Shown: in pieces, positions 55,947-64,000 of the stretch
How positions within the stretch are numbered: the first letter of the stretch is position 1
Layout of the letters: the number at the start of each line of letters is the position of its first letter
Source: Bradyrhizobium sp. SRS-191
GTDB lineage: Bacteria > Pseudomonadota > Alphaproteobacteria > Rhizobiales > Xanthobacteraceae
Assembly (NCBI RefSeq): GCF_024586915.1
Contig: NZ_JANBVS010000001.1
Location: forward strand, 1 to 64,000
Length of the DNA: 64,000 nt
Direction of reading: 5' to 3'
The notes under the pieces: model-generated
What the model was told of the DNA's origin: nothing
Databases searched by the model: none
Seen by the model: the letters and a program-made list of their open reading frames with translations, nothing else
Translations under genes and position numbers: made by a program

Positions 55947-56858
55947 ATGAGCGAGAGCGTGCGCATCATCGAAATGGGCCCGCGGGACGGCCTGCAGAAC
56001 GAGAAGACGTCCGTCAGCGTCGCCGACCGCATCGCCTTCGTCCGCGCGCTCGTCGCGGCTGGCCTGACCACCGTCGAGGTCGGCGCCTTCGTCTCGCCCA
56101 AGGCGATCCCGCAGATGGTGGGCTCCGACGAGGTGATGCGCAGTGTGGCCGCGCTGCGGGGCGAGTTCCACGTGCTAGTCCCCAATGTGAAGGGCTACGA
56201 GGCCGCGCATGCGGCCGGCGCGAAGGTGATCTCGGTGTTTACCGCGGCCTCCGAGAGCTTCTCGCGCGCCAACATCAATTGTTCGATCGAGGAATCGCTG
56301 GAGCGTTTCAAGCCGGTCATCGCGCATGCCAAGACCGACGGCATCAAGGTGCGCGGCTACGTGTCCTGCGCGCTGGGGTGTCCCTACGAAGGTGAGATCA
56401 AGCCGCAGGCCGTGGCTGACGTCGCCAAGGCGCTGTGGGATCTCGGCTGCTACGAGATCTCGCTCGGCGACACGATCGGTGTCGGCACGCCAGTGAAGGC
56501 CAAGCAGATGCTGCGCGCGGTCTGCGACGACGTGCCGGTCTCGCGCCTCGCGATGCACTTCCACGACACCTATGGCCAGGCGCTGGCCAACCTCTATGCC
56601 GGGATGGAGGAGGGCGTCCGCGTCATCGATGCCGCGGCCGGCGGTCTCGGCGGCTGTCCGTTCGCGCCGGGCGCGACGGGCAACGTCGCGACCGAGGATG
56701 TCGTCTACATGCTGGAAGGCATGGGCATCCGGACCGGAGTCGATATGGCCAAGCTGCTGGCGGCGACCAACGAGATGAGCCGGCTGCTGGGTCGCCCGCC
56801 GGTCAGCCGCGTCGCAGGTGCGCTGAATGCGAAAGCGAAGCGGGCGAGTAGCGAATAG
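55947..56858 (+). CDS. Hydroxymethylglutaryl-CoA lyase
   Basis: Cleaves HMG-CoA to acetyl-CoA and acetoacetate, the last step of leucine breakdown; 303 residues. Motifs: MGPRDGLQNE near residue 10 (catalytic Arg, metal Asp), SLGDTIGVGTP near residue 172, HFHDTYGQALAN near residue 204 and the signature GGLGGCPFAPGATGN with the catalytic Cys near residue 237. It closes the operon. Isovaleryl-CoA dehydrogenase and methylglutaconyl-CoA hydratase genes are not here. Confidence 0.95.
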   Translation: MSESVRIIEMGPRDGLQNEKTSVSVADRIAFVRALVAAGLTTVEVGAFVSPKAIPQMVGSDEVMRSVAALRGEFHVLVPNVKGYEAAHAAGAKVISVFTAASESFSRANINCSIEESLERFKPVIAHAKTDGIKVRGYVSCALGCPYEGEIKPQAVADVAKALWDLGCYEISLGDTIGVGTPVKAKQMLRAVCDDVPVSRLAMHFHDTYGQALANLYAGMEEGVRVIDAAAGGLGGCPFAPGATGNVATEDVVYMLEGMGIRTGVDMAKLLAATNEMSRLLGRPPVSRVAGALNAKAKRASSE

Positions 56859-56902
56859 GGCCGACCCTGCTCGCTACTCCTCATTCGCTATGCGCCGCCG
56901 CG

Positions 56903-58261
56903 TCAGCGGCTCATGTCCGGGCCCATCACGAGGTCCGGCAGCGCGGTCGAGATCTGCGGCACGAAGCACAGCAGCAGCACCGCGGCCATCATCAGCAGCA
57001 CGAAGGGCAGGGTGCCCCAGATCACCTCGCGCAGCGGAATGTCGGGCGCGACATTGCGGATGACGAAGATGTTCAGCCCCACCGGCGGGTGGATCAGGCC
57101 CATCTCCATCACGATCGTCATGACGACGCCGAACCAGATGATGTCGAAGTTCGCCGCCCGCAGCGGCGGCAGGATGATCGGCGCGGTCATCAGGATGATC
57201 GAGACCGGGGGCAGGAAGAAGCCCAGCACGATCACCATCAGCAGGATCGCGAACAGCAGCTCCCAGCGCGGCAGATGCATTGCCACGATGGACTCCGCCA
57301 CCGACTGCGAGATGTGCAGGTAGCTCATCACGTAGGAGTACAGCAGCGACATGCCGATGATCAGCATCAGCATGGTCGATTCCCGCAAGGTCGCCTTCAT
57401 GATCGGCGCGAGATCGGTCGGGCTCCAGACCCGGTAGATGATCGCGATCAGCACCAGCGCGAGGATGCCGCCGAGGCCGGCCGTCTCCGACGGGGTGGCC
57501 AGGCCGCCATAGAGCGCGACCATGACGCCGGTCAGCAGCAGCACGAACGGGATCACCCGCGGCAGCACCGAGAAACGCTGCGCCATCGTGTACTCGTCCT
57601 TGGTCAGGATGTCCGACCAGGCGCCCGATTTCTCATAGACCGCTTTCGCCCGCGCATATTCCTGCCGGAACCGAATCACGGCATAGAGGCCGAACAGCGT
57701 GACCAGCAGCAGACCCGGGCCGATGCCAGCCAGGAACAGCCGTCCCAGCGATTTCTCCGCGGCGATCGCGAACAGGATCATCGTGATCGACGGCGGCAAG
57801 AGGATGCCGAGCGTGCCGCCGGCGGCGATGATGCCGGCCGCGAAGCCGCCGGAATAACCGCGCTTGCGCATCTCGGGAATGCCGGCCGAGCCGATCGCCG
57901 AGCAGGTCGCGGGCGACGATCCGGCCATCGCCGCGAACAGCGCGCAGGCGAAGACGTTGGCAACCCCTAAGCCGCCGGGCACGCGATGCAGCCAGGCGTG
58001 CAGCGCCGAGTAGAGGTCCTGGCCGGCGCGCGAGCGGCCGATCGCGGCGCCCTTGAGGATGAACAGCGGGATCGACAGCAGCGTAATCGACGCCATCTCC
58101 TCGTAGACGTTCTGAGTCACCGTATCGAGCGAGGCGGCCGGCATGTAGATCGCCATGAACACCACGGCGACGGCGCCGAGCGCGAACGCGATCGGCATGC
58201 CCGCGAACATCGCAAACAGGGTGGAGAGCCCGTAAGCGATGCCAATTCCAAATACGCTCAT
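56903..58261 (-). CDS. TRAP transporter large permease (DctM type)
   Basis: A 452-residue membrane protein with about 12 helices, the ion-coupled transport subunit. GGTLGILLPPSITMILFA and MGLIHPPVGLNIFVI are typical DctM loops. The start overlaps the end of the small-subunit gene by four bases. Convergent with the HMG-CoA lyase gene. Confidence 0.94.
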   Translation of the reverse strand: MSVFGIGIAYGLSTLFAMFAGMPIAFALGAVAVVFMAIYMPAASLDTVTQNVYEEMASITLLSIPLFILKGAAIGRSRAGQDLYSALHAWLHRVPGGLGVANVFACALFAAMAGSSPATCSAIGSAGIPEMRKRGYSGGFAAGIIAAGGTLGILLPPSITMILFAIAAEKSLGRLFLAGIGPGLLLVTLFGLYAVIRFRQEYARAKAVYEKSGAWSDILTKDEYTMAQRFSVLPRVIPFVLLLTGVMVALYGGLATPSETAGLGGILALVLIAIIYRVWSPTDLAPIMKATLRESTMLMLIIGMSLLYSYVMSYLHISQSVAESIVAMHLPRWELLFAILLMVIVLGFFLPPVSIILMTAPIILPPLRAANFDIIWFGVVMTIVMEMGLIHPPVGLNIFVIRNVAPDIPLREVIWGTLPFVLLMMAAVLLLCFVPQISTALPDLVMGPDMSR

Positions 58262-58803
58262 CGACGGGCTCCGGTCAGCGGCGCCGCGATCTGCAGCAGC
58301 ATCTGTATACACAGCAGGGTCATGCCCGCAGCCATCAGGCCGTAGGGAATCGCGAGCGGCGGCGACCACATCGAGTTGGACACCTGGCCATCGGCCCAGG
58401 CCTCGTGCGTCAGTGTCCAGGACTTCCAGGTGAAGAAGGCACAAAACAAAAAGCTGGCGACGTCGACCAGCCAAAGCCGGATCTTGTTGGCGAGCGGCGA
58501 CATCAGGCCGACGAAGGCCTCGATGCTGACATGCCCACGCTGCTCCTGCACATAGGCAGCCGTCATGAACGTGGCGCCCACGAGCAGGAAGACGGCGGCC
58601 TCGTCCTGCCAGTAATTGGCAGCCTTGAACAGCGCGCGGCCGGCGACGCTGTAGCTAAGGATGGCGCAGGCCGCGACCAGCGCGAACGCGGCCAGGACGA
58701 CGATGATGCGATTGAGCAGCGAGACGAGACGCTGAATTGGCGCCAGCGGTCCGCTGGCGCCAATGACTGTCGTGGTCTCGGTATCGGAGACGGGCGCGTG
58801 CAT
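58258..58803 (-). CDS. TRAP transporter small permease (DctQ type)
   Basis: A 181-residue protein with four membrane helices, pairing with the large permease. The family pattern WQDEAAVFLLVGATFMTAAY lies near residue 65, then QRGHVSIE. ATG at 58803 is three bases after the preceding stop region; a GTG directly follows that stop. Middle gene of the operon. Confidence 0.92.
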   Translation of the reverse strand: MHAPVSDTETTTVIGASGPLAPIQRLVSLLNRIIVVLAAFALVAACAILSYSVAGRALFKAANYWQDEAAVFLLVGATFMTAAYVQEQRGHVSIEAFVGLMSPLANKIRLWLVDVASFLFCAFFTWKSWTLTHEAWADGQVSNSMWSPPLAIPYGLMAAGMTLLCIQMLLQIAAPLTGARR

Positions 58804-58806
58804 CAC

Positions 58807-59829
58807 TCAGGCCGCGACGTCGGAGGCGAGCTTGAGGAGCTTGGCGCAGTTCGCGGACTTGCCGCCATAGTCCTTCCAGGCGGTGTCGCGGGCGATATCG
58901 CGCCACTTGTTGACGATCTCGACATCGAGCTCGACAACCTTGGCGCCGGCCTTCTCGTAGACCTTGGCGACTTCGATGTCGTCCTCCTGCGCGCCCTTGC
59001 GGCCGAACGCCTCCATCTCCGCGCCGACCGTCATCAGGATGTCCTGCTGGTTCTTCGGCAGCTTGTCGAACGCGGCCTTCGACATCATCAGCGGCTCGAG
59101 CATGAACCAGTACGACGCCTTGGCGCCGGAGGTCAGGGCCTTGGCGACCTCTTCGAGACGGAACGAGATCAGGCTGGTGGAGGACGTCAGGCCGGCATCA
59201 CAGGCGCCGGTCTGCATCGCGGTATAGATTTCGTTGGACGGGACGGAGAGCACGGACGCGCCGGCGGTCTGTAGCACCATGTCCATCTCGCGCGAGCCGC
59301 CGCGTACCTTCATGCCCTTGGCATCGTCGGGCGTCAGCAGCGGACGCGAGCGGCTGGCGACGCCGCCGGCCTGCCAGACCCAAGTGAGCAGGATGATGCC
59401 CTTGTCAGCGAGGAAGTCGCTGAGCGCCTTGCCGACCGGCTCGTTCTTCCAGCGCATGCCCTGGTCGTAGGTCGTGACGAGGCCAGGCATCAGTCCGATA
59501 TTGGTCTCCGGAAGCTCACCGCCGGCATAGGGCATCGGATAGAGGCTGATGTCGAGCGCCCCCTTCCGCATCGCTGAGAACTGCGCGACCGTCTTGATCA
59601 GCGAGGAGTTTGGATAGATTTCGGCCGCGATCTCGCCGCCCGAGCGCTTGGAAACCTCCTCGGCAAACACCCGACATAGCCGGTCGCGGAAGTCGCCCTT
59701 GTCGATGGTTCCGCCGGGGAACTGATGGGAGATTTTCAGAGTGGTGGCCGCGTGGGCGGTGCCGGTTCCAAAGCGCAGGATGGCCGGCGCGGCGAGCGCG
59801 GACGCGATGACATGACGGCGTGAAAGCAT
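58807..59829 (-). CDS. TRAP transporter substrate-binding protein (DctP type)
   Basis: A 340-residue periplasmic binding protein, first gene of the TRAP operon. The signal peptide with SRRHVIAS suggests Tat export; the mature part begins at ATTLKISHQF. The conserved carboxylate-contact Arg region lies near MKVRGGSREMD. The substrate is probably an organic acid; nearness to leucine catabolism is suggestive, not proof. GGGGAAG precedes the start. Confidence 0.93.
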   Translation of the reverse strand: MLSRRHVIASALAAPAILRFGTGTAHAATTLKISHQFPGGTIDKGDFRDRLCRVFAEEVSKRSGGEIAAEIYPNSSLIKTVAQFSAMRKGALDISLYPMPYAGGELPETNIGLMPGLVTTYDQGMRWKNEPVGKALSDFLADKGIILLTWVWQAGGVASRSRPLLTPDDAKGMKVRGGSREMDMVLQTAGASVLSVPSNEIYTAMQTGACDAGLTSSTSLISFRLEEVAKALTSGAKASYWFMLEPLMMSKAAFDKLPKNQQDILMTVGAEMEAFGRKGAQEDDIEVAKVYEKAGAKVVELDVEIVNKWRDIARDTAWKDYGGKSANCAKLLKLASDVAA

Positions 59830-59920
59830 GAGACTTCCCCTGGACAACTTCTGGTTGGGTTCCCGACCCCGGTTCGCTGGCATTACCGATACGAGCCAAA
59901 CTGCCGGATTTACCTCTAGC

Positions 59921-59936
59921 CGAACTATACAGTTCG
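59921..59936. promoter_or_regulatory. Perfect dyad upstream of the TRAP operon
   Basis: CGAACT-ATAC-AGTTCG is a 16-base inverted repeat with perfect six-base arms, 92 bases before the DctP start. It is followed by a second GTTCG. It looks like an operator of a dimeric repressor, whose gene is not evident nearby. Confidence 0.5.
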
Positions 59937-60193
59937 TTCGAGGTCAAATGCAGGGGAGGCGACATATTGCTGCGGCGCAAATACCGGCCTCTGAGTCCCA
60001 TGCAGCGGTCGTACTAACATCGGCTCGTCGGGGCGAAATTGTGTCGAGCTTCTAAACACCGCAAAAGGCCGATCAAAATTGATCCAAGAGAATTTTTTCG
60101 GAGGCTCGTAACAATCGCGCGTCCGGCAACGTCGAGATCGATGAGCGGCGCATCGATCGCCGTCCAACCCCGCACCTCGAAGGAGCGACCAAC
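59937..60193. other. Intergenic stretch without a supported gene
   Basis: With 59830-59936 it forms a 364-base gap. Apart from the dyad I see no gene; an A/T-rich run near 60070-60100 may contain the promoter of the next gene. Confidence 0.45.
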
Positions 60194-60430
60194 ATGACTT
60201 CTCGCAGCCGCCTCATCCTCGCTTTCTCCGCCGCCGCTCTCGCCTTCAGCGTCGCCGCCGCGCCTGCGGCCTTTGCGGAGGACAAGATGGGCAAGGACGA
60301 TGGGATGAAGAAGGATTCGATGTCCCACGACGGCATGAAGAAGGACACGATGGCCAAGGACAGCATGAAGAAGGACGGCATGTCCAAGGACGGGATGAAG
60401 AAGGACGACGGCATGATGAAGAAGAACTGA
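60194..60430 (+). CDS. Exported pentapeptide MXKDX repeat protein
   Basis: A 78-residue protein with a signal peptide (residues 1-28, ending AFA). The mature part is a chain of five-residue units, such as MKKDS, MAKDS, MKKDG and MSKDG, about nine in all with some variation, the known MXKDX repeat family. Highly charged, probably unstructured or metal-binding in the periplasm. Function unknown. Confidence 0.88.
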   Translation: MTSRSRLILAFSAAALAFSVAAAPAAFAEDKMGKDDGMKKDSMSHDGMKKDTMAKDSMKKDGMSKDGMKKDDGMMKKN

Positions 60431-60525
60431 GCCGCGTCGCAGCGATTGCATCCGAGGCTCGGTTCGAGCCTCCCGGCTGAGCGAGGCGCCAGGGCGAGAT
60501 GTTCTCGCCTTGGCGCCTCTGCTTG

Positions 60526-60879
60526 CTACTTCTTCTTGCCGCGCGCCTTGCGTGCAGCGTAGCGCGCGTCGCGCTTGGCCTTCTGCTCGGCTTCCATCTC
60601 GGCGGCGCGGGCGGCCGATTCTTCCGCCTCGCGGGCCAGGCGGGCCGCTTCGGCAGCCTTGGCTTCTTCCTCAAGCCGCTTCTGCTCGGCCTTCGCAGCC
60701 TCGCGCTCCAGTCGCAGCTGCTCGCGGCGGGCCGCGGCGGCTTCGCGCTCCTGCCGGCGCTTCACGACTTCGGGATCGTCCGGCCCGGGCTGCGACTTGA
60801 ATTTTTGCACGATGCTCTGGCGGGCCTGCTGCGCGGCCTTCTGCCGATCGGCAAATCCAGGTTCCTTGAATCCTCTCAT
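60526..60879 (-). CDS. DUF6481-like coiled-coil protein
   Basis: A 117-residue protein beginning with GFKEPGFADRQKAA, the opening I associate with the DUF6481 family. From about residue 35 it is an almost continuous Ala/Glu/Arg/Lys helix ending in a Lys/Arg-rich tail. Cytosolic. Function unknown. Confidence 0.75.
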   Translation of the reverse strand: MRGFKEPGFADRQKAAQQARQSIVQKFKSQPGPDDPEVVKRRQEREAAAARREQLRLEREAAKAEQKRLEEEAKAAEAARLAREAEESAARAAEMEAEQKAKRDARYAARKARGKKK

Positions 60880-61218
60880 GGAGACGTCGTCACTTCGCTA
60901 CTGGTGTGGTTTGACTGATCTGGTTTGATCTGTGGGGTTCGGTCAGGGGCTGCTTGCGCCGCCAGGCGACTCTTCCACGGTGTCGTGAACACGTGCGAAG
61001 GCTGACGCGAGGCCGTGTGTATAGGATCGCATGTGTCGATGACAAATGCTTTATCGCCAGTCCTCCACATCGGGCCTGATCAGCGCTTGCATGCTGTGTA
61101 GCGATCGCTATGTAAGCCCTCCCGTCAAGCTGACGAAGGTCGGCCGGCTGTGAGCAGCCTCACACCTCACGGGCACTGGCGCACCGCTCGGGTGCGACGT
61201 CGAACGGAGACGACCGGC
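60880..61218. other. Intergenic stretch without a supported gene
   Basis: Divergent region between two small genes. I see short dyads such as GTGT-CGTGA-ACAC, but nothing firm. Confidence 0.45.
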
Positions 61219-61470
61219 ATGACCTCTGTTTTTGGAGGGCGCGGGCGCGCAGCGCTCGCTGTTGCGCTCACCTGTCTCGTGGTGAGCGCCTGTGTGGCGA
61301 CGGCGGTTTTCGCCCGTCCAACCCCCGTCCCAGCCGGTGTGCTGGGCGCGGAATGGGAATGCGGACAGCTGTTCTGGGTGACGAGCTGCACCCGGATCGA
61401 GCCCGCCACCCCGGCATCGCGCCACCACCAGGCGCCCCACGGCGCCGCGGCTGACCTGCGCGCCGCCTAG
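61219..61470 (+). CDS. Small membrane or exported protein
   Basis: An 83-residue protein with a hydrophobic segment (residues 10-32) that could be a signal or anchor, then a Pro-rich stretch and WECGQLFWVTSC with two Cys. The ribosome site is weak. A second small gene follows after 12 bases, so the two may be one unit. Confidence 0.55.
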   Translation: MTSVFGGRGRAALAVALTCLVVSACVATAVFARPTPVPAGVLGAEWECGQLFWVTSCTRIEPATPASRHHQAPHGAAADLRAA

Positions 61471-61482
61471 CCGCGTCCCATC

Positions 61483-61659
61483 ATGAGCGGGCAGGACGAT
61501 AGCGGCGGGCGAGGCGGAGCCATCGCGGCGCTGGTGTTTGCGGCCATCATGGTCGGATTCGGCCTTTGGCTGGCCCACAGCCTGACCACGGCAAGCAGGA
61601 TGCAGGATTGCCTGATGTCGGGCCGGACCAACTGCAACGTCATCGTGCCGGAGCGCTAG
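61483..61659 (+). CDS. Small single-pass membrane protein (58 residues)
   Basis: A polar Gly-rich N-terminus is followed by one membrane helix (residues 13-33) and a short tail with two Cys (QDCLMSGRTNCNVIVPER). The Cys pattern echoes the preceding small protein (CGQLFWVTSC). Function unknown. Confidence 0.6.
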   Translation: MSGQDDSGGRGGAIAALVFAAIMVGFGLWLAHSLTTASRMQDCLMSGRTNCNVIVPER

Positions 61660-61899
61660 ATCCGCCGGACGTTGTTTTGCGCGGCGGAGTGATCGTCGCG
61701 GCGAATCGGCGCCATTTTCGGCTATGCTCGATTCTCCGCGCGAAGCCGGCCGCAAAATTGTCGCGATCTTACCGGTTTGTCGCGAAGAATATGATGTGGC
61801 CGATCGCATCCGCGCGGCGTTCGGCCTGACATCGATGAGCCATAGCCCTGGCCAGCGCAGGCGCATTGCAGACGGCGGGCGAGCAAGGGGTAGGCAAGC

Positions 61900-62862
61900 A
61901 TGACGTCGTTCGACCAAACCAGATCCTGGCTGCCGGCCTTGGCCCTCCTGACGGCCGTCGTTCTGCCGTCCGCGGGATACGCACAGGGGCCAGCGCCCGA
62001 CCAAGCCGGCCCGGGCCATCCGCCGCAGGGCCGTCCGCCCGGCGTCATTCGCCAGGGGCAGGGCGGGCAGCCGCCCGCCGGTCAGCCGCAAGCGCAGCAG
62101 GGGCTGCGTCAAGGGGCGATTTCGGGGGCTGTGCAAGGCCGCATCCCGACGCCCGGCCAAGGTCCCGTAGCGGCACAACCAGGACAACCAGGGGGACCAG
62201 CGCCGCGCGTGGCGATGCCGCCGCAGGGACGGCCGCCCGCGCCAGTCGCACAGCAGCAGGGACGCCCGCCGGGCGCCGGCTATGATCGTAGCCACGGTTA
62301 TGCGCCGGGACCCGGTCCGGCAGCCATGGGCCGTGGCCCGGACGCGCGCTTTGCCCGCGGCGCCATCGGCGTCCGGGACTATGGCGGACAGTCCTATCGA
62401 GGCCGGGTCGGCTGGGAGGGCGGCCGCTGGCACCACACCGCTCACAATGGGCGGCAGGGCTGGTGGTGGGACGTCGGCGGCGTCTGGTATTATTATCCTG
62501 AACCGATGGAAGGCCCGCCGACCTACGTCTCCGAGGAATATGCCGACGACGTCGTCTACGCCCCCGCGACCGTCTACGAGGCCGCGCCTCCGCCGGTCGC
62601 CTATGAGCCGGCGCCGCCGCCCGCCGACCCCGATCCCGGCGCCAGCGCGCTCGGCGGCGCCATCATCGGCGGCGTCCTCGGCGGCATCCTGACCGGCAAG
62701 GCCGGCGGTGCCGCGGCGGGCGCGGTGATTGGCGGCGCAACGGGAGCGATCGCCGGCGCGACCGCCGCGTCGCGGCCGGGCTATTATCTGTCGCAGGGCA
62801 ATTGCTACTATCGCTATCCGTCCGGAGAGTATGTCGCAGTCGATCCGCGCTCTTGCTACTGA
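61900..62862 (+). CDS. Exported Pro/Gln-rich protein with glycine-zipper segment
   Basis: A 320-residue protein. Signal peptide residues 1-28 (ending GYA); residues 30-150 low-complexity Pro/Gly/Gln; residues 165-205 a Trp/Tyr-rich segment with GGRWHHTAHNGRQGWWWDVGG and WYYYPEP; residues 245-290 a Gly/Ala zipper (ALGGAIIGGVLGGILTG, then GAVIGGATGAIAGA) that may insert in the outer membrane; a Cys-containing Tyr-rich end. Likely envelope protein; function unknown. Confidence 0.75.
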   Translation: MTSFDQTRSWLPALALLTAVVLPSAGYAQGPAPDQAGPGHPPQGRPPGVIRQGQGGQPPAGQPQAQQGLRQGAISGAVQGRIPTPGQGPVAAQPGQPGGPAPRVAMPPQGRPPAPVAQQQGRPPGAGYDRSHGYAPGPGPAAMGRGPDARFARGAIGVRDYGGQSYRGRVGWEGGRWHHTAHNGRQGWWWDVGGVWYYYPEPMEGPPTYVSEEYADDVVYAPATVYEAAPPPVAYEPAPPPADPDPGASALGGAIIGGVLGGILTGKAGGAAAGAVIGGATGAIAGATAASRPGYYLSQGNCYYRYPSGEYVAVDPRSCY

Positions 62863-63075
62863 TCTCGCTGCGAGCGACGTGGCCATTGCGGCCAACTTGG
62901 CATTGATCGGCGCCATGTGCGGCCGCGCTTCTGAACCCGGACGCGCTGGCGGCGACTGATGGAGGAAGCGGATCCGATCACGAGCTCCGGTCCGGCCTCC
63001 GCAATGGTCCGGAGCGGGAGTTGGAGCGAATCCTGTTAGGCTCCGCTTCAAGGCGAGGTGAGAGTTTCGGAAGCA

Positions 63076-63462
63076 ATGACCAAGGCGTCCAAGCTGGTTG
63101 CCGCCAAGGGCGGCAAGGTTCTCCTGGTCCGGCGCTGCATCGACGGCCGCTGGATGTTTCCGGGCGGCCGCAAGCGGGCGCGCGAGACCGCCAAGGACTG
63201 CCTCAAGCGCGAGATCAAGGAGGAGCTTCCCAAGCTCAAGCTCGGCCGGCTCAGGCTGTGGAAGGAAGTGACCGCCAAGAACAAGCGCTCCGGCCGCATG
63301 ATGAGCGACGCGATCTTCATCGCCAAGAACGCCAGGGGGCGGCTCGAGATCGGCGACAAGAAGGAGATCGACCGTGCGGTCTGGCAGAAGCCTTATGGCC
63401 TGAGCCTGACGCCGACGTCGCGCTACATCCGCGACCGGCTGTTTCCGCGCAAGCCCGACTAG
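63076..63462 (+). CDS. Nudix hydrolase
   Basis: A 128-residue enzyme hydrolysing nucleoside-diphosphate-linked compounds. The Nudix box G-x5-E-x7-RE-x2-EE is intact (GGRKRARETAKDCLKREIKE, then E) near residues 31-51. It is Lys-rich overall. GTG at 63058 would add six residues. Substrate unknown; the size fits MutT- or DIPP-like members. Confidence 0.87.
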   Translation: MTKASKLVAAKGGKVLLVRRCIDGRWMFPGGRKRARETAKDCLKREIKEELPKLKLGRLRLWKEVTAKNKRSGRMMSDAIFIAKNARGRLEIGDKKEIDRAVWQKPYGLSLTPTSRYIRDRLFPRKPD

Positions 63463-63504
63463 AGCACCGTCGGACCGGGAACGTCTTCGGGGTTGGGGCG
63501 TTAG

Positions 63505-63705
63505 ATGGTTATGACTTACGAGAGCACAGCCAGACCGCCACGCGTCCTGACGCCTGAAGAGCGCCGGGCGCGCGATGCCATGCGCAGGGCCGATGCCGAG
63601 CAGGCCATGCGCGAGCACGAGGAGGCCCAGCGGGCCTTCTACAAGAACCGTGAGCGTTTGCGCGCCGAACGATTGGCGCGCGAGTCCGCCGACAAACCCG
63701 GCTGA
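63505..63705 (+). CDS. Small charged helical protein
   Basis: A 66-residue Arg/Glu/Ala-rich protein (LTPEERRARDAMRRADAEQA), probably one long helix. A second Met at codon 3 is an alternative start. Function unknown. Confidence 0.55.
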   Translation: MVMTYESTARPPRVLTPEERRARDAMRRADAEQAMREHEEAQRAFYKNRERLRAERLARESADKPG

Positions 63706-63716
63706 TCCGGAACCGT

Positions 63717-64000
63717 TCAGCCGGCAGGACGCGCTCGGAACGCGTTCGCCATCCGCAGGAAGGCCCGATCCAGCAGGTCGTACATGTCGCCCGTGATGTC
63801 GCAATCGAACATCGCGCGGCGCATGCACGTCATCCACTCGTCGCGCTCGGTGTCGCCGATCGGATAGGGCCGGTGGGCCGACATGATGCAACGGTGCTCG
63901 GCGCGCTCGAAATACAGCGGCGGTCCGCCGAGCCAGCCGCTGAGAAACTCGAACAGCAATTGCCGGATAGGACCGAGGTCGGCATCGTGCATGGCGCGAA
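63717..64000 (-). CDS. Group II truncated hemoglobin, 5' end beyond the window
   Basis: The visible C-terminal part reads through the window edge with no start needed. The segment GWLGGPPLYFERAEHRC, then AHRPYPIGDTERDEWMTCM, is characteristic of group II truncated hemoglobins, which bind oxygen or nitric oxide. The N-terminal heme-pocket residues are outside. A Met at 63992 is internal, not the start. Confidence 0.85.
   Translation of the reverse strand, partial: RAMHDADLGPIRQLLFEFLSGWLGGPPLYFERAEHRCIMSAHRPYPIGDTERDEWMTCMRRAMFDCDITGDMYDLLDRAFLRMANAFRARPAG

Noticed and set aside
60287..60430. Direct repeats that might suggest a CRISPR array or satellite
   Set aside because: They encode the MXKDX pentapeptides in frame, with codon-level variation, and have no spacers.
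61108..63891. A 2.8-kb open frame on the minus strand (927 codons)
   Set aside because: Same antisense effect opposite the small exported proteins, the glycine-zipper protein and the Nudix gene. No motif or ribosome site.

Overview
The window is a GC-rich stretch of a bacterial chromosome, most likely from Bradyrhizobium or a close relative (Alphaproteobacteria, Nitrobacteraceae). Support comes from a 409-residue 5-aminolevulinate synthase of the alphaproteobacterial (Shemin) type, an NDUFS4-like complex I subunit, a two-domain cold shock protein, a porin_2-like fragment, candidate FixK- and CtrA-type boxes, and dispersed palindromic intergenic elements. About 70 genes are annotated. I see no insertion sequence, prophage, CRISPR array, rRNA operon or replication origin, so this looks like core chromosome.

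Layout. 0.5-6.4 kb: a sugar-uptake operon (binding protein, two permeases, Gfo/Idh/MocA oxidoreductase, ThuA-like protein, LacI regulator) with no ATPase gene. 6.4-17.3 kb: MAPEG protein and PHA synthase on the minus strand, then aminotransferase, homoserine dehydrogenase, class II fructose bisphosphatase, a HAD hydrolase, an unusual soluble MCP-like sensor and RecJ. 17.3-26.8 kb: repeats, a serine hydrolase, a 2H phosphoesterase, a GrlR-like protein, a NYN/OST-HTH RNA-binding protein, a tandem-duplicated small-domain protein, a lytic transglycosylase, a divergent MarR/AhpD-type pair and an M23 peptidase. 26.8-29.7 kb: elongation factor P facing its modification enzymes EpmA and EpmB. 30.0-33.1 kb: DAHP synthase behind a complete aromatic-amino-acid attenuator, an HdeD-family protein and a PrsW-type protease. 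33.8-37.4 kb: a cysteine-synthase-like enzyme, hemA and a hemerythrin protein, with FixK-type boxes before the last two. 37.4-45.7 kb: a candidate small RNA behind a CtrA box, Rieske, PilZ, GST and glyoxalase genes, HU, a sirtuin, a cold shock protein, and tRNA-Glu and tRNA-Pro.

45.8-50.8 kb: an acyltransferase/SGNH protein, an eRF1-like protein, an OpgC-family protein and the complex I subunit. 50.8-56.9 kb: a leucine-catabolism locus (Lrp and TetR regulators divergent from methylcrotonyl-CoA carboxylase beta and alpha subunits and HMG-CoA lyase). 56.9-59.8 kb: a TRAP transporter. 60.2-64 kb: small secreted or membrane proteins, a Nudix hydrolase and, cut by the window edge, a truncated hemoglobin.

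The most notable element is the aroG leader (31143-31309, minus strand). It has a promoter whose predicted start falls on the A of an ATG, a 26-codon leader peptide with Tyr-Tyr-Trp-Tyr-Phe-Thr-Tyr, four mutually complementary RNA segments and an intrinsic terminator. All functional statements are inferred from motifs and family knowledge; no database search or computation was run.
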